64,000 nucleotides of DNA from Aricia agestis (lineage: Eukaryota; Arthropoda; Insecta; Lepidoptera; Lycaenidae). The stretch lies in contig NC_056419.1 in the NCBI RefSeq assembly GCF_905147365.1, forward strand, positions 2,301,501 through 2,365,500, given 5' to 3'. The position numbers and the translations under genes were made by a program. The notes beneath the pieces were generated by a model. It was given only the letters and a program-made list of their open reading frames with translations. It did not search any database and was not told the DNA's origin. Below are positions 43,770-55,200 of this stretch, piece after piece; position 1 is the stretch's first letter; every line of letters starts with the position of its first letter.

Positions 43770-44458
43770 ATAAATAGAAGATTTCGAATCTGAATGATGA
43801 TAGGAAAACAATTTTTTAATTTGAAAGGAAATTTATTTAGAGTTTGTAAAGCGCTTAGGGAATCTGAAAATATTAGTGCCCTCTCAAGCCTACCGAGTAG
43901 AATGTACTCAATAGCCTTAAAAATACCATAACACTCTCCAGTAAAAACGGAGGATTCAGGAGGAAATTTAACTTTTTGCACAATATTATATTGTAAATGG
44001 TAGATCCCTACTCCTACATGACTATCTGCAGCATTCTTTGATGCATCAGTGAATAAATGATGCCATCCCTGCCAATTGTTATTAATAATGTATTTAAATA
44101 TATTACTAGCAAAATATTTATCGGACTTCTTGATACCGATATCATAACGAACATCGGGTGTAAGAGTTAGAGCTTCGTATGATGATTCAAATAAAGGAAA
44201 AGATGGGGAGCGAAAAGTAGGAGCGTCCAAAGTCAAAAATTTACTATAGCTATGAATGAGTGGGGGTTTAGATTTGTGAAGCCAATATTTACTATTATTG
44301 TAACAAAGTTGATATAGAGTTTTAAGTTTAGGAATTAAAGGATGATTGAGAAATTGGTAGCAGCGAAGGAAAAATTTATCTGCCAGGTATTGTCGCCGGA
44401 GTTGAAGAGGGGGTTCACAACACTCCAGCTGAAGCGCGTTTATCGGAGATGATTTCAT

Positions 44459-44496
44459 CATGGAAATTTATGTACGTAGTACATATTAATTCCATG
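44459..44496. mobile_element. 38-bp miniature palindromic insertion with 8-bp target duplication
   Basis: Starts CATGGAAATTTATGTAC, ends with the near-mirror GTACATATTAATTCCATG, and is flanked by exact gatttcat (44451-44458 and 44497-44504). The paralogous LINE 1 position (near 37390) has a single gatctcat and no insert, so the event is read by direct comparison. Confidence 0.8.
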
Positions 44497-44583
44497 GATT
44501 TCATAGCCCCACAGATTATGCGTAAAGCTTTGGCTTGGATTTTATCAACTTTTTGTAATCCACTCAAGTTACTTCTTCTTCTT

Positions 44584-46472
44584 GTCAATTTCATGACATA
44601 TGTCAAGATGAAGTCTATTGACAGTCCTTTAAGCCACTCTGACATTGGCAACTCACCGAGGCGGCCATTTTTAAAAGAAGAAGAAGAACATTTGACAAGC
44701 GGAATTTGGGAATCTGACATAATATTATCATAAAACGCAATGATAAAGCAAAGGTATACTTACATGTAAGTATTTTACTTAGTCAAAAATATTTTTTGAT
44801 TATTTTGTCACAACAAAAGCACTTTTATATTGTGTCTTCTGATTACAAATAGCTGTAAAATATTAATTTATATTTTATTTCACGCAAACAAATCAATAGT
44901 TGGCTAATAGGTAGAGATTTTTCGTAGAACTTGGTAAGATTTTGTTCTCTTTTGAATTTGGCTCGTTTTTAAAGTGACAATTCTGTAAGTACCTATTTTT
45001 CTATATAATAGCTGAATTAATTTTCTAATATTCAAAAGGCCAGTATAAAATAAAACAACTCAAGAAAATATTATTACATAAATAATCAAGCAAGTAGCAA
45101 GACGTGAACTGCACAAGCTAGGTACTTGCTTAGCAAATCCTATGTCTTTACTCATTGCTAAACTCGATTTGATATAGGAACGACGGGCAGCAGGTATCTT
45201 AGCAAGGTAAGCAAGTTATAGTATAAATTAGTTTTAAATTACTATACTTAATGTTAGCGAAACAAAACATTTCAAGTCAACAAATATTATTTGAAAAGTT
45301 TTGGAAGTGGCGCTAATCGCTGTCTCTAGCTGTGGCCTAGCTTCTTGGGCAAGTTGGTAGTAGAGTAGTCAGTAAGTACTCAGTAGTCAAAAATGAATTA
45401 TTCTCTTCACATTTGATCACAATTATTTTGTAAGTACATAAACTCTAGAAATCTGCAACTTGTATAAGTATACAGTGGGATTTCTAGGTAGGTAAGTGGG
45501 TAAGTACACCATCCATAGTCCAAAAAATAACAGCTTAATATTTCTTATTTTTAACATTTTTTACGCTTGTGTTAAAAATGTATTAAATGTTAATGAGGAT
45601 GTAACTTCAGTGACATGAAATTTTACCAGCTTACAAGTACATAAGTACAACTTTTATCAAGGCATTTTTGATTAAAATATTTTGAGGTCGCATAAAAATA
45701 TATTTTGTTTCAAACTTGCAAAATAAATATAAGTACAAAATACATGACTTAAATATTGTATACTTACCTAAGTACTTATATATTTATTTTATCATATTGT
45801 GCATGTCACTGATACAAATGTGAAATGAAGTCAATTTAATCAACTGACCATTTTTGCTTCCTAGTAAATATTGTACACATTTACTTAACTTTATTATAAA
45901 ATACTTTTGAAGGGCCAGGTAAGTATGCATTAGGTAAAATTATAATGTACTATATTTCCATAAAAAAATAATATTATTTCCACGTACGTAAATTAAATAA
46001 AGGTTAGTTTTTGTAAATCTATAAGTACAAATTAAAAACCTTTTAAAGGTTTAAGTACCTATGTCCTATACAGTAGGTACTACTATTCTTATATTATATG
46101 CTGAATTTTTTTTATATCTTGACATTTTTATATAAAATGTTCAGCAAAAATTATACTTGTATTGAACCCATCAATCCCCAAGCGGCAGCCGGCTACCACA
46201 TAACAATAATTAAAAATCTATATATTCTATCATTTGCGATACCCTATGATGGAGGTGTTAAGAAGTTACATAGATTTCTGAGGAGAAATGAACTGAACAT
46301 TACCTACTTAATTACGAATAAATTAAATACTAATTAGTAACGAATTATTTTTGCATTAAATTTTTTTTTAAATTGATAACAGTAAATAACAATAATTTTC
46401 ATCATATTGTTATCAAATGGTAATTATTGTATTAAAACATAGAAACACATTTTATAAAATAATTTCCGTCCA
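44584..46472. other. Intergenic AT-rich stretch, no gene recognised
   Basis: The first ~140 bp (to about 44720) probably continues the original Nup107 upstream region. Beyond it I see AT-rich DNA with many 'aagtac' words and short ORFs that do not resemble proteins. No inverted repeat with clear ends was found. Confidence 0.5.
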
Positions 46473-46735
46473 TGGGTGTACCCAGGGGGCAGCTGCCCCC
46501 CCCCCCCGGAATATAAAATACACATCAATTTTCCTGCCAAGTAGGAATTAAAAAGTTAAAACGTGGAACCTACTCTGCACAAAATGAAGTGTTGGAAACA
46601 AAATATCTTTTCAGTCAGATTAATAAAATTCAATTTTCATGATTTTTTTGTTTCAATATACCAGATTGACCATATCTTCTCGAAACATCTATGCTGCCCA
46701 CCCTAGCTGAAATCCTGGGTACGCCCATCAATATC
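46473..46735. mobile_element. MITE with G/C homopolymer near one end
   Basis: Ends 'atgggtgtacccaggg' and 'cctgggtacgcccat' form inverted repeats. A run of C follows the left end. It is non-coding. A solitary exon-like block (47299-47380) lies further right but could not be assigned. Confidence 0.65.
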
Positions 46736-47857
46736 ACTTAGGTATCCCTATGTATATCATATTAAAACAGTTAAAATTATAACAGTACGAGAGAGATATA
46801 AATTGAAAGTTTTATTTTCATGTAATTCTACTTTTCTCAGTATAGTGTCATTATTCAATATTTGTTGATTCAATTGTAATATTCATGTAGTCTGTAGAGT
46901 CAAAACATTATTATAATAAGATGTGTTCTCTATATAATATAATATCACCAAACTTTTAACATGAAGTTATTTGATTTATCAAATGTATTTGACAAATCAA
47001 ATAACCTCCTTTTTAAAGTTGGTTAGAAAGAATTATTGGAAAGTATTATTGGATATTTGTATGAAAAAAAAGCTAGTGATTAGCGGGTCTTGTCTGCGTC
47101 GTGTCATGTGTGTGTAGTGTAGTATAACCATTATAGTGGAGCTAATTTATGATGAGTTAACCCGTCAATCGTGGAAAAACGAGACACAATAGAATTTCTA
47201 TCTCGGTCACCGGTGACCGTATGGGGCTTGATGAATTAAATGCAATAAAGAATACACATTAATTACATTGTTTTGATCTTACTTAATTTTAATTTCAGGC
47301 TATCATAATGATGTATGTAAAGAATATTGGAATGACAGGGACAAATCAAACAGTGCTTGCCGAAAATTGCCGTGCTATTGGTAAGTTCTACAGTACATAA
47401 TAATATTAACCGCTGATACTATATTTCCCCAAACTACATAGGTAACAACTTTTATCACTAATTGTAATAGTATGTTGTAATTTTTATCACTTCTAGAAGT
47501 CAATACTAGACAAAGTATTGACTTGTAAAAGTCTTGTAATATGTATTATTATATGACACTTCTAGTAAAACTGAAACATATGATACAATACTGTAAGCAA
47601 TAAAATGAAACAGTAGATAAAATTTTGTGAAATTAAACTTGCATTTACACCAATTGATAGATTATTGTATTGTATTACTGTATTATACTAACTACATTTT
47701 TAAAAACGTTATCTTGTCTGATTAGTGGTTGATTACAATAACTATAAAAAATAGATTATTCTTAGTTTAATTAATTAAAATTTCTCATTTCTAATCATCC
47801 AGTTCCTCGAGTTTCATAATTTTCATTTCATTTATGACATTTATTTTTGAGGTTATG

Positions 47858-49381
47858 CAGGGTGACCATATTTAAATTACAGATCCTGCCATACTTTGGT
47901 CAAAAAACTGCCAAAACCTGCCAAAGCCTGTAGTAAAAAATGCCCAAATACTGCCAACTTATTTACTGTTGTTTTAAAGTATGAAAAAACCTATCTTATC
48001 GTATTATAGACTATAGGAGAGAGCCTTGTATTGGTGTATATGAGCAAAAAGCGTATCAAGTTAAAGGTAGTCTGTCAAAAAAGTGAAGAAATTAAAAAGT
48101 GGCAACATCGTAGTGTCATTCTTTTTAAATCAATCTCAGAAAAAAGGGATGACAGTGACACTACGATGTTGCCACTTTTTAATTTCTTCACTTTCTTGAC
48201 GGACTATAGGTCCGACCTACTCGGTCATAACAAAGGAGTCTGAATCATCTTTTGCTTTGGAGATCCAGGACGATAGTTTTGGATCTTGCTCCCGCGCTCT
48301 ATACGCTCTTTCATATTTTCGCTCCATCACCACACCAGTTGTTAGTATAATGCCACCACAAGATAGTTGTTAGTATAAAGCCACCACCAATAATAACTAT
48401 CACCCACGTTACCAGTTACCACACAAGAGAAGTACAGTTCGACAAGGCTGTTTATGAACGTGGCGAGAAAAGGAACTAACGCTTAGATATCATACGTAAA
48501 AACGTCATTTTTGACAGTTCTCCTTTACCAGCAGCGCCCATTGACACAATTGACATAATATTCATTTAAAGCCTTGTCGAAGTGTACAGGGAAATACCCC
48601 GTAACATTGAGGTACTATAGACTGGAGAGAGCCTTATATCGGTTACATAAGCGTCAAAAGCGTGTAATGTTATGTCCTACTTACTAGGACATAACGGAGT
48701 CGGTCTGCATATTTCATGTAATAAAAGTGTTAATAAAGGTTTTTAGTGAACATTTAATGCTAGATATTATTGAGTTTTGTGGTTCCGCTGTACTTTACAA
48801 ACTTACGTATTTAACAATAAATACGTAAGTTTTGAACAACGTTTTTTGGGCGTTCAATCGATATTTTTGTAAGCTAAAAAGATAATTTATAAGTTTATTA
48901 ATCCCTTATTCGTGCTATATAAGGCATTAGTGCTAAAAATGTCACATCAATCAATAATTTGGCTATAAAAATTGCATAGATTTTACCGTGTGTTTACGGA
49001 TTCTCATCACTTGAACTATAGTTAATCGATATCATAAACTAATTGACTTTCTTTTCTGTATCATAAAGTGCTTCGAAATAATCGACAAATAGAAATATTC
49101 AAGAAAATAAACGCACACTACTTGTATGAAAATAAGCACAAAATGGCCACGCGATGACGGGCTAAGGGTACATCTATACTATAATACTTTATCTATGCCC
49201 CGTAAAGTATCCAGGGTTGCCATTGTCGGAAATTTGAGATGCAATATTATCATTAATTTTTCATACCCCAATCCTGCCAAAACCTGCCAAGTTTTTAAAA
49301 CGTCAACCGATCATGCCATAGGCCAAAATAAGACGCCAATCCTGCCAAAATGGCAGGAACCTGCCACATATGGTCACCCTG
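47858..49381. mobile_element. hAT transposon copy 2, internally deleted, inverted relative to copy 1
   Basis: Ends CAGGGTGACCATATTTAAAT and CACATATGGTCACCCTG, with exact 8-bp duplication aggttatg (47850-47857 and 49382-49389). About 120 bp at each end match copy 1 in reverse order ('tgccaaaacctgccaaagcc', 'cctgccaaaatggcaggaac'). Inside are a family H hairpin (48067-48209) and a MITE with 'cgacaaggctg' and 'aaagccttgtcg' ends (about 48440-48593). No transposase motif is left. Confidence 0.9.
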
Positions 49382-49389
49382 AGGTTATG

Positions 49390-50757
49390 TTTTTTTTTCT
49401 AACCAAAGAATATAGTTGGCACTTGGCAGGAGTAATTTGTATTCTGTGCTTGGCAGTGTTGCTCACGAGTCACGACAGAAGTGTCAAAAAATACATTAAT
49501 AAACCTCCCACAGACAGCTGACAGGCGCGATATTATCGCTCGATAATAACGCAAGCAATATTGCGATAATGCGTCCCGATTCCCACAGAGCTGCGGCCTG
49601 CGATGTTAATTGTTATCGTCCGGTATTTCTTAGTTTACACTTTACGATAGAGCGCCGCGGCCCGTGCCGCGACCAGTGTTGCCAACTCTTCAAAATATTT
49701 TCTCCTAAAGCAACTTTTAAAACCCACTCAAAGAAAACTCCCCAAAAATATAAATATTTATCATTTGGGGTACGTTCCACAAAATTATCGATGACGTCAT
49801 TATTTTTGCTTATAAGCAACTTTAAAAATGACCCATCTTAAAAGGTGGATCGAAGTGGGCTTGTTTACATAATAACTAATTATTTTGCATTAAAATTAAT
49901 GCAAAATAATTAGTTCATTTATAGAACAAATATAAAAAAACTTTATTTTCTCTAATTATTATAATAAAATATGATTATATAACAATAAAAATGATATTAA
50001 TATTACTAAAATAAAAACAAAATAGTACGTTTTCAAAAACTTTTTACTGCATTTCGAATGCAGTCTGTATCCATGCGCATCTTTTGTTTTGACAGTTACG
50101 ATAATCTATATATTAATACGTAAGCCAAAAACTTTATATCCCTTTTGACGAAAAATGGGGAAACGTAGGTGAATGAAATTTTGCTCAGTTATAGTTTATA
50201 TGGTGAAGGAGTGCATCGAGCTAATTTTATTTTGAAAATATGCTTTTATCATAAATTTTTTTAACAAATAAAACATTACACACACTACAACACACACACT
50301 AGGAAAAATGACAGATTTTTGTGTGACACGGCGTGTGCGCTGCGCAGTCGCGTCGCTTTCAAATCGCTCGCTAATCGCCAGTGTGATAAGGTCCTAAGTG
50401 CTAACTGCTAACATAGCACCCAAGTTCAAATTCTGCTCAGTTTCCTCAATGAATGTGGAGCGAACCTTTTCTTTTTACAAAAATATTCTAAATGAACGTA
50501 GACACATGAATCTTACTACTGAAAATTTAGAAAATTATATGATCGCTTAAATTTACAAAAATATTAAATAATTTTAATGGCATATTATAATGTTACAGTA
50601 CGGTCTATTATCGCCTATCAAAAAATAATTTACTAATTCTATGTGCCAGATTTTGAATTTGCATATTGTCATATAATTTTGCATATTCTGCCAATTTTTG
50701 TGCATATTTCAAGCATTTTTCATGCATATTTGCATGCATATATAACGTGCTTTTTAT
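49390..50757. other. Intergenic stretch, no gene recognised
   Basis: AT-rich and without a supported ORF. It has one clean hairpin at about 49876-49916 (aactaattattttgcatta and its mirror) and a short GC-rich part near 50330-50370. A transposon boundary could be hidden, but I could not define one. Confidence 0.5.
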
Positions 50758-51187
50758 TAGGGTTCCGTACCCAAAGGGTGAAAACGAAAACCCTATTCAT
50801 GAGACTTTGATGTCTGTCTGTCCGTCTGTCTGTCTCTAGGCTGTATCTCAAGAACCGCTATAGCTAGAGTTCTAAAATATTCACACATTGTGTACTTATA
50901 TCTGTTGCCGCTATAACAACAAATACTAAAAACAAAATATAAATTAATATTTAAAGGGGGCTCCCATACAACAAACGTGATTTTTTTGCCCTTTTTTGCT
51001 CGATGTCAATAATAGTAACACTTGATATTTTCACAAAGGCCTTAATTATATGTCTACTTTAATATTTAAGAATAATATTAAAATAAAGAATCAAGGGTGG
51101 CTCCCATACAAAACCACAATTTTTATGTTTGCTCTATAACAGTACGGAACCCTTCGTGCGCGAGTCCGACTCGCACTTAGCCGATTT
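50758..51187 (+). repeat. Family P repeat, most complete copy
   Basis: Runs from 'agggttccgtacccaaaggg' through GTCTGTCTGTC, 'cgctatagctagagttcta', 'cccatacaacaaacgtga' and 'gtacggaacccttcgtgcgc' to 'gactcgcacttagccgattt'. This is the reference copy for the partial ones elsewhere. No ORF. Confidence 0.8.
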
Positions 51188-52294
51188 TGTTGCATATAAT
51201 CCGGTCTCTACTCATCACACTGTTCTGATGCGATGCGATTCATTTGAGATTGAGAGAGAGGGATCGTAAATTATGATTTATGTGCTAATACGTAAAATTA
51301 CCTAAAACCACAAAACTCTCTGGTTATATCTGTTATTGGTAAAATCCACTTTTAGAAAAGCGTTTGCAGTTTTCTGTCTATGTCGCCTAATGTGAAAAGT
51401 CCTAGCTTAATGTCGCGTAATGTAAAAAGCCGTAGCGTGATGAAATAATCGCATCAATCATGCAACTTTTTGATTTAAAATGGCCTGTCATAATAAATCT
51501 CAATATTATTTTCTGAAATAAATTATATTAAAAATTAAAGATATTATGTTTCATCTAAATTGTAATGGTTTATGGTTATTGTAGGATTATTTTTAAATTA
51601 AAAATTTATGAATATCATTTGACTTTACCGCGCAAGTGCAACTTTAGAACGATTCTCTGTCTCTTTTACACATTCAGACGTCGTCCGACGCTTGGAGCGT
51701 TTGGTGTGGTTTACATTGTGTTTCGTCATAAAATTGTGTGCACTATCTCCTAGAAACTGTTCTAAAATCACTCCGCCATTATTAATTTTATGTTTTCCTA
51801 GTGACCCGTGTGTTTAAATGGACAATTGGTTTTGATTTTCGAATTTAAAAGCCTAGCAGCAGTGTTTGAGTAGTGTATCATTTCCTGTTCCATATCGTGC
51901 AGAAACAAGCTACTGCGACAATTATAATACTCAATTCAATATCACGTGGGTCAAATTTCAAATGCAGTGGATAAATATAATGAATTTAAAACGTTAATTA
52001 CGTTGCCGACGGCTAGCGATAAACAGTTACGAGGAGTTTACAAAAGAACACAACCCCTAATCAGTGACAATCATTGTTTTCAGATACGCGCCGAACGCGG
52101 CCTTCGCTTGTGTTGTTGCGGAAGCCGGTCGGGATTCATGCAAATAATGACCCCAGAAAACAGTGTAGTGAAGTGCAAAGTGACAGTGTTGTGAAACTCG
52201 CGTTCGCTGGATTATATAAGTGCAGAATGAAGGTAGACGGCGGTCCGCCCTGACGAGGTCGGCGCCGGCGTCCGCGGCGGGCGAGGCTCGTGTC
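51188..52294 (+). promoter_or_regulatory. Probable promoter and 5' UTR region of the KANSL1 homologue
   Basis: AT-rich sequence becomes GC-richer from about 52080 toward the start codon at 52295. An acceptor-like 'tgttttcag' at 52077-52085 may begin a UTR exon. No TATA box at a convincing spacing was found. Several upstream in-frame stops precede the ATG in the other frames; the coding frame itself stays open to about 52220. Confidence 0.4.
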
Positions 52295-55200
52295 ATGGCC
52301 CCGGCGCTCAACGTGACACCCCCAGAGAGTTACGACGTGGCCGACGAGGCAGACAGACTCACCCACCGACGACGGACGCTCGCGTCCGTCCACAACATCA
52401 CCTCACACATGGAGGACGACGACATGGGCCTCCAGCAGCCCAGTCTCGCTAAAGATTCCCAGGAGATGGAGCAAATTCTCGTGGACCTAGGCAATAACGA
52501 TGCGGACTTGCTGCAAGCGATCAAAACTTTGGAAAGCGGCAGCGATGCCCTGTCCACCGGTGACCCGGACGCTATATTTCCGCTTTCGGGGTTCGATTTG
52601 GCCGAGACGGCGGATTCCGAGGGCGATTCCGCTGAGGATAAAATCAGATTGATGCAATCCAGGTTGGAGCACAGATGCGCTTTTTTATTGAGAAGGCTTA
52701 GAATTTACCAAGCTCGATCATTAGGAAAGAGAATATCTGAGGAGGCGGCACAGACGTTTGAGAAATGTGTCCGGGGGGCGAGAAAGGATGGGGCGGGAAG
52801 ACCAGTCGGTATTAAAGCTTTACTGAAGAGGATTGACACGACTGCAGCATTGCAAGCTAGTGCTGCATCTCGTAGTGTAGTCGGTCCAAAGTATTATCGT
52901 GCGGGTACATCTAAAGGTGATGCTACAAGATCTGCCTCACTGGGAATACCTTCGGGCACACTCACAGGGCTAGAAGATGCCGCTGGTGCATTGCGTTCAC
53001 ATCTATCTGTTGTGAAGCATCAGTTGGACTCTGATGCTACGGATTCCTCATCGGGAGCTGAAAGTAATGATGAGGCAGTGCCCTACAACAATCCTCATCA
53101 ACAACCGATGCCCATGTAAGTTTATTATCATTTTATCTTTGTATACAATTACATTTCTTGACAATAAATCTATGCTCAGGACTTTTAAAATATGCAATGG
53201 ATCCTATTGTAATCTTTATATATAAAAATGGATTTTCAAATGTGTTAGTCGGCTAAAACTCGAAACCGGCTGAACGGATTGGGCTGATTTTAGTCTTAAA
53301 ATATTCATAGAAATCCAGGGAAGGTTTTAAAGTGACACGAAGTTCACCGGGACAGCTAGTAATAGCTATTTATGAGGATATGTTGTATAATTATAAAGTA
53401 AATTAAATTTGTTACATCTAAAGTATATTTCTATATGTATAAATATTGATTCTAGGAGCCCTAAAATTCTTGTAGTGTGGTTTAAAAGGTTTGTAAACTT
53501 ATAAAATCAAATTTCAACTTCAACTATCGCTTACATCCTATTACATCATCTGTTATTATACTTTATTACATGAAAACTTATTCTAATATGAATTTATAAT
53601 GATTTTAATTTTAAGTGTATGATCTGCTTTGTTGTGCAGAAGATTTTGCTAATAAGTCTGACTGAAATTGGTTCTGAATAAATCAATACCTGCTGCTGCT
53701 GCTGCAATATATGCTGTGCTACTAAAGAATTTCGTAACTATTTACCCAAATGCATCAGAGGGAAGATTTTGGCTATATATTAGGCATTTAAGCTTAAGAA
53801 GTATCATCAAATTTCCGGATTACTTCCCTAACCAGTGGTAGGTAACACATAGGTTGTTCTGAAAGTAATTGTTTCAAAATTTATTCAGAAACTTAACAAT
53901 TTTTATTTTATTTGTTTAAATGAGAAAGGTCACCATCCAGCCATCACCAGGTAGCAACCTTGTGGTGGTCATAAAAATCTGGAGTATGGAATTTCTATTC
54001 TTAATACCTTTATCTTTACTAAATTGCATTGCACCTTAGTCCATTTATTGCTAAAGACTGTTAATTTTTCTTTGATAAAAACTGTTGTAGTCCTTTCTTG
54101 GAACTCATTGTCTCTTTATCCCAAATTTTATAAAAATTTTGCTGAGCCTTTTAAGCAAAAAGTAATTAAATAGGTAAAACAGAGATCATAAAAAGACCAA
54201 CACATGCTTTTGCATATTATGCAATAATTATGTAAAGATGCAATGTATTCAAATACTACTGACTTGTCCCCAAGCAAACTGGGTATCTGGAATATAAATT
54301 ACTTTTTGAGCCGGTAGGTTCAGAATTAATATAAATCCTACTCAATAGTAATATGATTAATCTTAAATAAACTAAAACATATAAAATAATTTGTACCCTA
54401 ACTCTTTAATATTGCCTTTTTCTGAATTCGCCTAAACCTCAACTATTTCTGTTATGAACAAACTCTTCATTATTATTAAGTAATTTTTAAGGTACCTGTC
54501 CCAAACATTTCAATTTTCATATGTCTTATTTTCACGATTATGTTAGCTGGTAGTTGGTAAAGACTTCACAATTATGAAGATTGTGTACAGAAATAGTTGA
54601 GTTTTAGGCGAATACTAAAAATTTTTTTATAATAGTGCCCACTAATCCTACTAATATTATAAAGGCGAAAGTTTGTTTGGATGTATGGATGTTTGTTACT
54701 CTTTCACGCAAAAACTACTGGACGGATTTTAATGAAACTTTACAATAATATAGCTTATACATCAGAATACATAGGCTACAATTTTAACCGACTTTCAAAA
54801 TGGAGGAGGTGTTATGTTCGTTAAGTTTAAACATGTTGGAACTTGGGGGGAAGTTGACATTGAAGCAACAGCAGACTCTGTCAACAGAAAGATACAACAT
54901 TTAATGCCATATATGAAATTCTCATGTCACAGTGTTTGTGAGCAGGGCCCCCGTAAGGGCTACTGGCGCCTGTGTGCAAAAAAAGGATTTTGGCGCCCCT
55001 TTAGGCAAATTTTTGGGGTCCTTGGTTTTGGCGCCCCTAAAGATGGCGATTTGGCGCCCCTAGAGGATGGCGCCCGTGTGCATTGCACACATTGCACATA
55101 TGGTAGCGGGAGCCCTGTTTGTGAGCGAACTCCAAAACGGCTCAACCGATTTTAATGAAATTTTGTATACAACATTAGTTAGGTCTGAGAATAAGTTTTT

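Larger units (their letters stand above)
41545..44569 (-). mobile_element. LINE copy 2, same family, 5'-truncated and interrupted
   Basis: Minus strand. The 3' end has a T/C-rich tail (41545 on) and a 3' UTR like that of copy 1 ('ggcaacttgacaca', 'gtgccacagac'). Coding remnants are the ORF2 C-terminus (41758-42300) and the upstream RNase H/RT thumb part (about 43775-44560, with GECYGIFKAIEYI and LQLECCEPPLQLRRQYLADK). Target duplication tacttcttcttctt is at 41531-41544 and 44570-44583. Endonuclease and RT catalytic core are absent by 5' truncation. Two later insertions break it, at 42335-43769 and 44459-44496. It cannot move by itself. Confidence 0.92.
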
